Assembly (NCBI GenBank): GCA_034438015.1
Contig: DAOTTD010000185.1
Location: 40,133 to 104,132, forward strand
Source: JACDAE01 sp034438015
GTDB lineage: Bacteria > Chloroflexota > Ktedonobacteria > Ktedonobacterales > Ktedonobacteraceae
Direction: 5' to 3'
Length of the DNA: 64,000 bases
Shown: in pieces, positions 53,995 through 62,300 of the stretch
How positions within the stretch are numbered: position 1 is the stretch's first letter
Layout of the letters: each line of letters opens with the position of its first letter
Notes under the pieces: generated by a model
The model's database searches: none
Seen by the model: the letters and a program-made list of their open reading frames with translations, nothing else
What the model was told of the DNA's origin: nothing
Made by a program: the position numbers and the translations under genes

Positions 53995-55653
53995 ATGCAA
54001 GCATTGGAAGAAGGGCAGAGATTCGAACGCTATCGCGTGCAGCGTCGCCTGGGAAGCAGTGTGTCGGGGGCAAGTTACGAGGCCGAAGACACACTTTTGC
54101 AGCGCAAAGTGACCCTCAAGTTGATTCATCCCTGGGCGACGTTACAGGATGCGGCGCGGCGCCAGTTCTTTCGCGAGATGCAGGGTATCGGCGAACTGAC
54201 TCATCCCTGCCTGGCAGCCGTCCTTGATTATGGAGAAGTTGATGGGCGGCTCTACATTGCGCGTCGTTATGTCACGCCCGGCTCGCTGCTTGGCGACGAG
54301 GGAAGATACTGGTTTCAGCCGCCGTTGGACATTTCGCGTGCCGTTCACTGCACTTATCAACTTGCAGAGGCACTCCAGTATATCCATAACAATGGATTTC
54401 TCCATGGGTCATTGACTTTCGCGAATATTCTGGTGTTATGTGGCATTGGAGAAGACAACGACCCATTCCTGATCGCGGACGTCGGCACGACCCACTTTGT
54501 GCGCCGCTTCGGCCAGCTTCAGAGTGCTGTATTGCCGATCACAGCAGCGCCCGAACAGTTCGGCCAGCGCGTGATGCCCGCCAGCGATCAATACGCGCTG
54601 GCAGTTATACTCTATTTCTGGCTGACCGGGTGCCTGCCTTTCCTGGGGACGCCGGAAGAGATCGAGCAGCTCAAGCTGACTGAGAAGCTCACGACGCTCA
54701 CCTCATTGAATCTCAATATACCTCTTGAGCTGGAAGGCGTGATCAGACGTGCGCTGCGCGTCTATCCTGAAGAACGCTATCCATCCATCCTGGCGTTCGC
54801 CGACGCGCTTCAGGCGTCGATCGCGCGCCTGGTTCCAACATCGCCATTGCCTGTCGCTAAAAAGCAAACTGAAGTTGTCCCGCACAGCATAGAGGCGACT
54901 CCGGAGCCTGCGATGCTCGATATTGCCGAAAGCGAGCAGATTGAACAGATATCGATAGCTTACAATCCAGTAAACGAACCCATATTTGCACCCGTCCAAC
55001 AGAACGGCGAGGAGGTTCTCAAGTGGCACGAGAATGCCAATGGGGCCACTCGCCAGCACGCATGGACGCACGACCAGGTTTTTCGCGATAGCCCGACATC
55101 GATCCTTGAACTCCTTTCCATGGGCGTGCTACCGCCTGAGCCGGTCCTGCGAGTAGATCAACCGACGCAACCAGCGCAGCCAATCATACCAGAGCCATCG
55201 GCACAACCCGAGACGCCAGTGGAGCCTGCACAAAATAGCGCGTCGTCGCTTTATCAAGATGTGGAAGAGGGCGAGGCAGAACTCGCTGTCGAGGAGGCAT
55301 CAGGTCCACTACAGGCAAGCTTCGTCATCACATCGGTCTATATCGAGAGCTCGCAGGAGGTTGTTATAGAGCGCGCAGAAACAACGCTTGGCCGGGCAGG
55401 TTCAAGCGATATTCTGCTGGACCAGGGCGTCCTCACGTCGCGCCACCACGCGCTGCTGAAACAGGAGGGCGATCACTACTTCATCTACGATCAGCGCAGC
55501 GCCAACGGAGTTATGGTCAACGGTGAGAAGATCGTCGACGAAACGGCGTATGAGATTAAAGATGGCGACCATATCGTTATTGGTGAATATGAGCTGGTCT
55601 TCCACCTCAAGCCGTCCAGCCAGGATGCCGCTGGTGCCCTCTATATCAGTTGA
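53995..55653 (+). CDS. Pseudokinase-FHA domain protein
   Basis: The 552-residue protein has a protein-kinase-like domain (10-275), a long Pro/Glu-rich linker (about 280-440) and a C-terminal FHA domain (about 450-545: TTLGRAGSSDILLDQGVLTSRHHALL...RSANGVMVNG). The kinase part keeps Lys42 and Glu61 but the catalytic loop is HGSLTFANILV (137-147), with Ser139 for the catalytic Asp and Thr141 for Lys, and DVG (162-164) for DFG; the glycine loop is degenerate. It is thus predicted to be inactive as a kinase. No TM helix is seen. FHA binds phosphothreonine, so it may act as an adaptor. It lies 174 bp downstream of the SLATT genes. Confidence 0.85.
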   Translation: MQALEEGQRFERYRVQRRLGSSVSGASYEAEDTLLQRKVTLKLIHPWATLQDAARRQFFREMQGIGELTHPCLAAVLDYGEVDGRLYIARRYVTPGSLLGDEGRYWFQPPLDISRAVHCTYQLAEALQYIHNNGFLHGSLTFANILVLCGIGEDNDPFLIADVGTTHFVRRFGQLQSAVLPITAAPEQFGQRVMPASDQYALAVILYFWLTGCLPFLGTPEEIEQLKLTEKLTTLTSLNLNIPLELEGVIRRALRVYPEERYPSILAFADALQASIARLVPTSPLPVAKKQTEVVPHSIEATPEPAMLDIAESEQIEQISIAYNPVNEPIFAPVQQNGEEVLKWHENANGATRQHAWTHDQVFRDSPTSILELLSMGVLPPEPVLRVDQPTQPAQPIIPEPSAQPETPVEPAQNSASSLYQDVEEGEAELAVEEASGPLQASFVITSVYIESSQEVVIERAETTLGRAGSSDILLDQGVLTSRHHALLKQEGDHYFIYDQRSANGVMVNGEKIVDETAYEIKDGDHIVIGEYELVFHLKPSSQDAAGALYIS

Positions 55654-55713
55654 GAGAAATAGTTTCATGAAAGCTACTTTCTACTCTTCTATCCCCTCTG
55701 CCAACGGGACAGC

Positions 55714-56988
55714 TTAGTTGACGGTGGCCTGACCAGGACCGCCAGCGGCGTGGCAGATATCGATGGTCGCCTGGCGTCCGGTGCGTTCGGGATAGAATCT
55801 TTCCACATCCTGGCGCAGATTCTCGATTGCCTCATTGCGCACCAGCGTAATAGTGCAGCCGCCGAAGCCTCCACCAAGCATACGGGCGCCCAGTACGCCA
55901 TCCACCTGACGAGCGATCTCGACCAGTGTGTCAAGCTCAAAGCAGCTCACCTCGTACTCGTCGCGCAGACCTTCGTGGCCGAGCCAGAGGATCGGACCAA
56001 CATCCTCAATCTCGCCGCGCTCTAAAGCTGCCGCGACCTGGAAGACGCGCTCATTCTCCGCGATGATATAGCCCGCGCGTTTGCGCAGAAGCTCGGGCAG
56101 ATGTCGCTTATAGCGCTGGAACTGGTCAGGCGAGATATCCCGCAAGGCCCTGACCTGCTGTGCCAGAGACTTATCCGGCTCATGCCGCGCAATGGCCTCG
56201 CGCAGAATCTTCGTCGCCTCCTCGCACTGCTGGCGCCGCTCGTTGTAGGCCGAGGAGGCCAGTTCACGGCGCACATTCGTGTCGATGACCACGAGCGAGA
56301 TCTCCGTCGCCTCAAAGGGAATATAGCGGTAGGTATAGGAACGGCAATCGAGCAGGATGGCTTTCCCCGGTCGACCAAGGACCGACGACGCCTGGTCGAG
56401 GATGCCCGAGCGCAGTCCCGAGGCAGCATGCTCGGCGCGCTGGCAGATCTGGGCCACCTGCATCGGCGTCAAGGTCGCGCCCTTATCGCCAATAGTAAAC
56501 TTGCCGCCGGAGAAGAGCGCACACGCCTCTGCGGTACCGACCTCCACGGACGCCGACGAACTCATCCCGCTCCCCAGGGGTACATTGCCACTGACGACGG
56601 CATCGAAGCCCCGCAGTTGCACGCCGTCGCGTTTCAGTTCGCTCACCACGCCCAGGATGTAGCGCGCCCATCCTGGGAGATTGGCACGCTGCTGATCGAA
56701 AGAGGCGGGCAGGCCCTCAAGGGAGAACTGTGCCTGTGCCTGGAAATGCACCGACCAGAGGCGCACCGTCTGATCGCTGCGCGCCCGCCCGGCGAAAGAG
56801 GCCACACGATCGACGGCGGCGGGCAACACGAAGCCATCGTTATAGTCCGTGTGCTCGCCGATGATATTTACGCGGCCAGGGGCCCACGCGGCTCCAAACG
56901 GACCGACGTACGTCACCCCATCGTGGAAGATCTCAGGAAATATTTCTAGCGCATCGCTTGCCGGTTTGGGGAACTTCGTTGTAGCCAT
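55714..56988 (-). CDS. galK: Galactokinase
   Basis: The 424-residue GHMP kinase phosphorylates galactose. It has APGRVNIIGEHTDYNDGFVLPAA near the N-terminus, the ATP-loop NVPLGSGMSSSASVEVG, and the C-terminal LGARMLGGGFGGCTITLV. ATG 56988 gives the usual length; the longer frame overlaps galT. It is the last gene of a three-gene unit with galT and an unknown gene. Confidence 0.95.
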   Translation of the reverse strand: MATTKFPKPASDALEIFPEIFHDGVTYVGPFGAAWAPGRVNIIGEHTDYNDGFVLPAAVDRVASFAGRARSDQTVRLWSVHFQAQAQFSLEGLPASFDQQRANLPGWARYILGVVSELKRDGVQLRGFDAVVSGNVPLGSGMSSSASVEVGTAEACALFSGGKFTIGDKGATLTPMQVAQICQRAEHAASGLRSGILDQASSVLGRPGKAILLDCRSYTYRYIPFEATEISLVVIDTNVRRELASSAYNERRQQCEEATKILREAIARHEPDKSLAQQVRALRDISPDQFQRYKRHLPELLRKRAGYIIAENERVFQVAAALERGEIEDVGPILWLGHEGLRDEYEVSCFELDTLVEIARQVDGVLGARMLGGGFGGCTITLVRNEAIENLRQDVERFYPERTGRQATIDICHAAGGPGQATVN

Positions 56989-56996
56989 GCTCTTCT

Positions 56997-57911
56997 CTAT
57001 GCCTCTTTCTGTGCAATTGCCGCGCGCAGCTCCTGCGCCTTCTGCGCGGGCGATGAATCGTTCGTCCACAGGCCCCAGAGCGCCTCCGACGACGCGGCAA
57101 ATTTCAGCTTGCCGGGCGCGCGGCCAATGGTCTGGATTTCGATATGGAAATGGAAGCGCTCATCGGCGACCTGGTGCAGTCCCATCAGATAGGGCATGGG
57201 GGCCATCGCGCCATCGAAGAGGGCGTTGTAGCCGTTTATCACGCGCAGCAGCATCGCCGCGAGGTCGCGCAGTTCATCGTCCTGCATCAGTGCGAGATTG
57301 GCTACATGGCGCCGGGGGTAGAGATGCGTCTCGTAGGGGTAGCGCACGTAGGGCGGCAGAAACGCCTGCCAGCTTGCATTATCTGCAACCTGGTACTCGC
57401 TCTCGCCCAGCTCGATCAGCAAGCGGCAGAAGGAACACCGGCGTCCGGCCTGGTCATCTTCCACGACTGTCTCCAGCTCGCGCTCAAGCGTGGGCGGTAG
57501 CACGGAGACACCGTACGCCTGGCCGTGTGGATGATACTGCGTCTGCCCGATCGCCTCTCCACTGTTCTCGAAGATCATGACGGCGGGATAGCGCGAGGAG
57601 ACATCCTGGTAGAGGTCGCGCCAGAGACGGGTCACGGCGTGCACCTCGTCGATCGAGAGTTCTGTAAACTTACGATGATGATCACGGCTGTAGATCACCA
57701 CAACCGCTTCACCGATTGGTGGCTGCAAGGGCGGGAAGTCGTTGGGGTGCAGCCACACCTGCGTATCGGGACCGACGCGGCCATTGGTCATGTCGGCACA
57801 GAAGGGGCACTCGTTTGTGCCCTCGCGGCGATTCATGCGGTGCGATGCGTTGACCAGGTACTGTCGTAGGATAGGGTTCCAGATCAAAGGCGTTGAACGT
57901 TGTTGGTCCAT
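56997..57911 (-). CDS. galT: UDP-glucose--hexose-1-phosphate uridylyltransferase
   Basis: The 304-residue HIT-superfamily enzyme exchanges galactose-1-P for glucose-1-P on UDP. It has zinc-type Cys pairs (ECPFCAD, CSFCR), FENSGEAIGQTQYHPHGQAYG with the active-site HPHxQ, and a second His motif HFHIEIQ. It ends 8 bp before the galK start. Confidence 0.94.
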   Translation of the reverse strand: MDQQRSTPLIWNPILRQYLVNASHRMNRREGTNECPFCADMTNGRVGPDTQVWLHPNDFPPLQPPIGEAVVVIYSRDHHRKFTELSIDEVHAVTRLWRDLYQDVSSRYPAVMIFENSGEAIGQTQYHPHGQAYGVSVLPPTLERELETVVEDDQAGRRCSFCRLLIELGESEYQVADNASWQAFLPPYVRYPYETHLYPRRHVANLALMQDDELRDLAAMLLRVINGYNALFDGAMAPMPYLMGLHQVADERFHFHIEIQTIGRAPGKLKFAASSEALWGLWTNDSSPAQKAQELRAAIAQKEA

Positions 57912-57920
57912 AGCGAAGCT

Positions 57921-58541
57921 TTACCCCCATAGATGATGTGCCGTCTGCGTACCCATGAGCACACAGCGGCCCCGACGAGCAAACGACGCGAGCAGTTCAC
58001 CTTTATCGATAACCTCACCATCCTTCCCCTCCGCAAACAGCCATTCGTCCCACGTAGCCTTATCGGTAAACAGGGCCCAGGCGACGGGGGCAAGCTGTTT
58101 TTTGACAACGCGCATCAGCTTCTGAGCGTGCTCGAAACCAGGTTCGAGCTCCTGTATAGGCGGCAGATCGGCATCGTCGAGAGCTTCGAAGGTATGCAGC
58201 GAGTGGACCTCAGCATCGATCACCTCGCAGACGAAGCCTGTGACCAGAGATTCATGTTCGGCCCCATTGCCTTGCTCCTCATCTGCTGCTGCCTCCCATA
58301 CCCCTACCAGCAGCGTGCAATGCTCGGGCAGGCATTGTAGAAATGCGGCGATCTGTTGTTTGTTCCAGCCGTGCCATGAGCAGGTGTCGTCCCTTTGATC
58401 GAGGCGGAGGGCGGCATCCAGCAAAGGCCGCACAGCTTGCCACAGAGGCGCGTCGGCATTCAGTACCAATACTTCTTCGGCTAACACAAAATATTCTCCC
58501 TGCAAAGCGCTTAGAATGAGACAGGCGAGCCGTCTCCTCAT
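57921..58541 (-). CDS. Conserved-looking protein of unknown function in the gal operon
   Basis: I do not recognise this 206-residue acidic protein. It has Trp-rich segments (CSWHGWNKQQI; WALFTDKATWDEWLFAEG) and ends FARRGRCVLMGTQTAHHLWG. No TM helix or known active site is seen. ATG 58541 directly abuts its GGAGG; a GTG at 58487 (18 codons later) has GGGAG at better spacing. It is 9 bp upstream of galT and must be cotranscribed with it. Confidence 0.6.
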   Translation of the reverse strand: MRRRLACLILSALQGEYFVLAEEVLVLNADAPLWQAVRPLLDAALRLDQRDDTCSWHGWNKQQIAAFLQCLPEHCTLLVGVWEAAADEEQGNGAEHESLVTGFVCEVIDAEVHSLHTFEALDDADLPPIQELEPGFEHAQKLMRVVKKQLAPVAWALFTDKATWDEWLFAEGKDGEVIDKGELLASFARRGRCVLMGTQTAHHLWG

Positions 58542-58578
58542 CCTCCATCAGTATACGATATGGCGGCCCGTCATGTTA

Positions 58579-58584
58579 TATAAT
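58579..58584 (+). promoter_or_regulatory. Possible -10 element of the 58600 gene
   Basis: TATAAT (58579-58584) lies just upstream of ATG 58600 and inside the longer reading frame, which argues for a start at or after 58600. No clear -35 is seen. Confidence 0.35.
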
Positions 58585-58599
58585 GGCGATATCGCAGAC

Positions 58600-58929
58600 A
58601 TGTTTTACGAGGAGATACGCGAGGAAGAAACTGTGGACACACACGCGCTTTCATTCGGCCTGGGCCTGTTCGGACCACTGGGTCTTTTCAGCCTGCTGAT
58701 CATGGCCGGGGCTATAGCGCATCAATACAGGGACAGTCGCATAGGGAGCTTCCGCTGGAACATGCGTAACATTCGTTTAAAGCAGATCTCCGCCCTCTCC
58801 TGCCTGTTCTGTATAGCGATGGCTGCCAGCTACGGGGTGTTGCAGGAGGCATGGGCGTTTCTCTATCTCATCGCCGCGTTCAAGATAGGTACATGGTGGT
58901 TTCGCCTCGTTGTCAGCCAGAGACCCTGA
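58600..58929 (+). CDS. Small two-/three-TM membrane protein of unknown function
   Basis: The protein has a short acidic N-terminus (EEIREEETVDT) and three hydrophobic segments: GLGLFGPLGLFSLLIMAGAI, SALSCLFCIAMAASYGVL and WAFLYLIAAFKIGTWWF, separated by a basic loop (RWNMRNIRLK). Start is uncertain: ATG 58573 precedes a possible -10, ATG 58600 is used here, and GTG 58633 has GAGGAAG 6-7 nt upstream. It is divergent from the gal unit. Confidence 0.5.
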   Translation: MFYEEIREEETVDTHALSFGLGLFGPLGLFSLLIMAGAIAHQYRDSRIGSFRWNMRNIRLKQISALSCLFCIAMAASYGVLQEAWAFLYLIAAFKIGTWWFRLVVSQRP

Positions 58930-59080
58930 ATAGTTCTTCAAGAGATCATAACATCCTTCTTGCTGCTCCTCCACAGACGCAAGTACAGACAGAAGCAAGA
59001 AAAGCAGAAGCGGGGCCGTTTATTTGTACAGCACCGTTTTTAGCATCACCAGAATAGAATGTCGACTGAGGAAAAAGCGT

Positions 59081-59833
59081 ATGAGCGATGTTCCGTGGTA
59101 TAAAACATTCTTTGGCACAGACTATCTGCGTATCTACTCACCGTTTCTAACATCCGAAAGAACGGCGCGCGAGGTGGCGAACATCATCAAGCTCCTGAAC
59201 CTGCCTCCTGACAGCTCGATACTGGATCTGTGCTGCGGACCAGGACGCCACGCACTGCCCCTGGTGCAGCATGGCTACCGTATCACAGGACTGGACCAGA
59301 ACGAGAACTTCTTGCGTCAGGCGCAGAGTGAAGCCGAAGCAAAGGGCATTGAGGCACGCTGGGTCCAAAGCGACATGCGCACGATCCCCTTTGAAAACGA
59401 GTTCGATGCCGTCATCAATATCTTTACCTCCTTCGGGTACCTCGAAGACGAAAACGAGGACCAGCGCGTCCTGCAACAGGTACAGCGTGCGCTAAAGCCC
59501 AACGGACGCTTCCTCCTGGAGACCGTCTACCAGCCACGCGTGCTGCGCAATCATACACCCCATGGTATTATCCGCTACAACGACGGCCTGATCGTCCTGG
59601 AAGAGCGATGCCTGGACCTGCTGGGCAGCCGCAACGAGATCGCCATCACCATGCTCGCTCCCGATGGTCGCCGCATCGAGCACAGGCAATCGATACGCAT
59701 CTACACCCTGACAGAACTGGTGCGTATGCTCGCGGCGGTCGATATACAGGTACTGGAGTACTATGGCGACCTGGATGGGAGCGCTTTAACACTGGATAGC
59801 CGCCTGGTGGTGCTTGGACAAAAAAGGGCGTAG
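59081..59833 (+). CDS. Class I SAM-dependent methyltransferase
   Basis: The 250-residue protein has motif I ILDLCCGPGRHALPL (SAM binding), motif II region ITGLDQNENFL with the acidic Asp, an RWVQSDMRTIPF stretch and motif IV FDAVINIFTSFGYLED. The C-terminal beta part contacts the substrate, which is unknown. ATG 59081 follows GAGGAAAAAG; the upstream frame is not conserved. Confidence 0.85.
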   Translation: MSDVPWYKTFFGTDYLRIYSPFLTSERTAREVANIIKLLNLPPDSSILDLCCGPGRHALPLVQHGYRITGLDQNENFLRQAQSEAEAKGIEARWVQSDMRTIPFENEFDAVINIFTSFGYLEDENEDQRVLQQVQRALKPNGRFLLETVYQPRVLRNHTPHGIIRYNDGLIVLEERCLDLLGSRNEIAITMLAPDGRRIEHRQSIRIYTLTELVRMLAAVDIQVLEYYGDLDGSALTLDSRLVVLGQKRA

Positions 59834-59915
59834 GCCGCATCACCGGCACGCTACCCCATGATGAAGCTATATGCACCGTGCATTCATTAATCTCCGCCAA
59901 ACAGCGCATAATCTA

Positions 59916-59945
59916 TAGACTCATAGGAACAGAATGCGCTATAAT
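59916..59945 (+). promoter_or_regulatory. Promoter upstream of the 60042-61313 pair
   Basis: TAGACT (59916-59921) and TATAAT (59940-59945) are 18 bp apart. The next coding start is 97 bp downstream. Confidence 0.5.
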
Positions 59946-60041
59946 GTCAGAGCCACCGGGAGTGAACCAATGAGCAAGCCATACGACGGTGGCGCTCGTA
60001 ACAGGCATATCAATCACTCAGGATAAGGAAGGTACACAATC

Positions 60042-60335
60042 GTGCCGTGGTGCAAATTTTTTATTCCAAAGATTGCCTCATCAGCAATCAAAGCGGGGGA
60101 TCCAGAGCTGAATGATCATATCATGTATGCGAAATGCATCAAGGGCCACGCGCTCAGAGATGCCAGCGACTGGATTCAATGCGAAAACTTACCGGCGCCC
60201 GATGCCAAATGCTGGAAAGAGGGTGGAGAGACCATATTTTCCCTATTAGAACGCAAGCGTAACGGGGCCTCCGCCGTCCAGCCAGACACCAAAGCAGCGA
60301 AGCAGGACGCAACACCGTCACAGACAAGCATATGA
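60042..60335 (+). CDS. Small Cys-containing protein of unknown function
   Basis: The 97-residue protein begins at GTG after AAGGAAGG. Four Cys and a central KCIKGHALRDASDWIQC plus KCWKEGG suggest a small metal site (Cys4, Cys32, Cys47 and Cys57 region), but no family is recognised. The tail is Ala/Thr/Gln-rich. It ends 6 bp before mutY and is probably cotranscribed with it. Confidence 0.55.
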   Translation: MPWCKFFIPKIASSAIKAGDPELNDHIMYAKCIKGHALRDASDWIQCENLPAPDAKCWKEGGETIFSLLERKRNGASAVQPDTKAAKQDATPSQTSI

Positions 60336-60341
60336 GGCAGC

Positions 60342-61313
60342 ATGAGTAAAGCGTCCGCGCCTTTTTCTCTTGCGCCCAGTCTCATAGCCAGGGTACATGC
60401 TTCCCTGCTCTCATGGTACGCTGCGGAACAACGTGATCTGCCGTGGCGCACTACCAGCGACCCGTATGCTATTCTGGTATCGGAGATCATGCTCCAACAG
60501 ACGCAAGTCGATCGCGTATTGCCTAAATATCAACAGTTTCTCACCGCGTTTCCCACACTGGCAGACCTTGCCGCGGCTCCAACGGCAGATGTCATCTCTG
60601 CCTGGGTGCCGCTGGGCTACAACATGCGCGCTGTGCGTTTGCAGTCGATTGCACGCCAGGTCATCAGCGAGTACAACGGACGCATCCCCGACACCATCGA
60701 CGAACTACTCAAATTGAAGGGGATTGGTCGCTATACAGCGGGAGCGATCGCCTGCTTTGCCTATAGGATGCAGGTTGCAGCCGTTGATACGAATATACGG
60801 CGCGTGCTGCACCGCATCTTCCTGGGCCTGGAACATCCCGAACCAAAGGCTAACGACGCGCAGATGCTTGAACTGTCAGAGCAGGTTCTGCCCGAGAACG
60901 AAGCCTTTAACTGGAACCAGGCGCTGATGGATCTGGGAGCAACGATCTGTACCAGCAATAATCCGCAGTGCACGTGCTGCCCTTTGCAGGAAAGCTGCCA
61001 GGCATACGCAGAGATGCGCCAGTACAGCCTCTTTCCCTCGGGAACCGTTCTGCGTCAACTGCGCAAGGTTGCCGACAAGAAAGCAACGTATCAGGCACAG
61101 CCTTTCACCAGTAGCAACCGCTATTTCCGGGGACGGATAGTCGACATGCTCCGCTCACTACCTGCCAACGAGCGTGTCTCACTTGCTTTGCTCGGCCCGC
61201 GCATCAAGCCAGACTTCCGCGAAGATGAACTTCCCTGGCTACAGCAAGTGGTCGTCGGCCTGGTGAGGGATGGACTACTCGATGCGACAGAGGATGGAGT
61301 GCGGCTCCCTTGA
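60342..61313 (+). CDS. mutY: A/G-specific adenine DNA glycosylase, short form
   Basis: The 323-residue repair enzyme removes A opposite 8-oxoG. It has LPWR (33-36), catalytic Glu48 in SEIMLQQTQVDRV, helix-hairpin-helix LKGIGRYTAGAIA, catalytic Asp149 (AAVDTNIRRV), and the [4Fe-4S] site Cys203-x6-Cys210-x2-Cys213-x5-Cys219. The NUDIX-like domain that normally reads 8-oxoG is missing; about 85 C-terminal residues (RYFRGRIVDMLRSLPANE...VVVGLVRDGLLDA) look like a small winged helix. Confidence 0.9.
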   Translation: MSKASAPFSLAPSLIARVHASLLSWYAAEQRDLPWRTTSDPYAILVSEIMLQQTQVDRVLPKYQQFLTAFPTLADLAAAPTADVISAWVPLGYNMRAVRLQSIARQVISEYNGRIPDTIDELLKLKGIGRYTAGAIACFAYRMQVAAVDTNIRRVLHRIFLGLEHPEPKANDAQMLELSEQVLPENEAFNWNQALMDLGATICTSNNPQCTCCPLQESCQAYAEMRQYSLFPSGTVLRQLRKVADKKATYQAQPFTSSNRYFRGRIVDMLRSLPANERVSLALLGPRIKPDFREDELPWLQQVVVGLVRDGLLDATEDGVRLP

Positions 61314-61397
61314 CACGGATGATTATGTCCCACGCGTGCTATACTTAATAATAATATTTTTACCTACTTTCTGAGCCATGTATGGAGGAACGAAGAG

Positions 61398-62213
61398 TTG
61401 CAACTCACAAGTTTTAACGATATTACGACAACGTATCGCCATATCTTCCTCTCACCCCATTTCGACGACGTTGTCTATTCCTGTGGAGGCACATTAGGAG
61501 TACAGGTCAGTTGCGGCTTACGCCCATTGATCATTACCGTTTTTGGTGGCGTGCCGCCCGCGAACCTGGCGCTCAGTCCACTGGCGACGCGGATGCACCG
61601 CGAGATGGGAGCCGACCTCACAAAGGGAGCCGGCGACATCGTTGAACAGCGACGGAAGGAAGACGCCGCCGCCTGCGACTACCTCGAAGTCGACTACCTC
61701 TGGCTCGACTATCTGGACGCTATCTACCGCGGCACGCCCGCTTACTATACGCAGGAGGAACGGTTGATCGGGGGCGATGTCAATACCGCCGACCTCGAAA
61801 TAGACCGGCAGTTTGCGCAGGATCTTCTCGCGCTGCAGGATCGCCTGCCGGACGCCGCGTGGTACGCACCACTGGGCATCGGTCGCCACGTTGACCACCA
61901 GATCGTCTGCTCCGCCGCCGACCGTCTCGTCCAGCGCGGCGCGAAGGTCTATTTCTACGAAGACTTTCCCTATGTCCTGCAAACAGGCGCGCTCAATGCC
62001 CGTAAACAGGAGATGGGCATTCCCTTCGAGCCCACACTTGTCGAGATGTCGGAGATGGTCCAGATACGCGCCGCTGCTTCCGAGATCTACGCATCGCAGA
62101 TCACCGTCAATTTTGCCAACAGGGAGGCCCTCGGGCGCTCGATGGAGAGCTATACACATAACATACGCCCTGTGGAGACGGTCCATCTCGAAAGGTACTG
62201 GACGCCACGCTAA
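61398..62213 (+). CDS. PIG-L family de-N-acetylase
   Basis: The 271-residue zinc hydrolase has the N-terminal LSPHFDDVVYSCGGTL motif (the HPDDE-type site, here His-Phe-Asp-Asp) and the late GIGRHVDHQIV His pair. Such enzymes deacetylate GlcNAc-containing lipids or thiol precursors. The TTG start is supported by GGAGGA 8 nt upstream; no ATG gives the complete motif. The substrate is unknown; the kinase gene follows 87 bp downstream. Confidence 0.88.
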   Translation: MQLTSFNDITTTYRHIFLSPHFDDVVYSCGGTLGVQVSCGLRPLIITVFGGVPPANLALSPLATRMHREMGADLTKGAGDIVEQRRKEDAAACDYLEVDYLWLDYLDAIYRGTPAYYTQEERLIGGDVNTADLEIDRQFAQDLLALQDRLPDAAWYAPLGIGRHVDHQIVCSAADRLVQRGAKVYFYEDFPYVLQTGALNARKQEMGIPFEPTLVEMSEMVQIRAAASEIYASQITVNFANREALGRSMESYTHNIRPVETVHLERYWTPR

Positions 62214-62300
62214 GCAGGCAGCGCGCGCCGGGGTGGGCGACCGCAAACTGGTAGGAGTCACCTGCCCGGTAGCGAGCGCGGAGTGTAGGAGTGAGACGCG

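Noticed and set aside
62214..62300. Possible tRNA-like GC-rich stretch
   Set aside because: No cloverleaf can be drawn: acceptor and T arms are missing.
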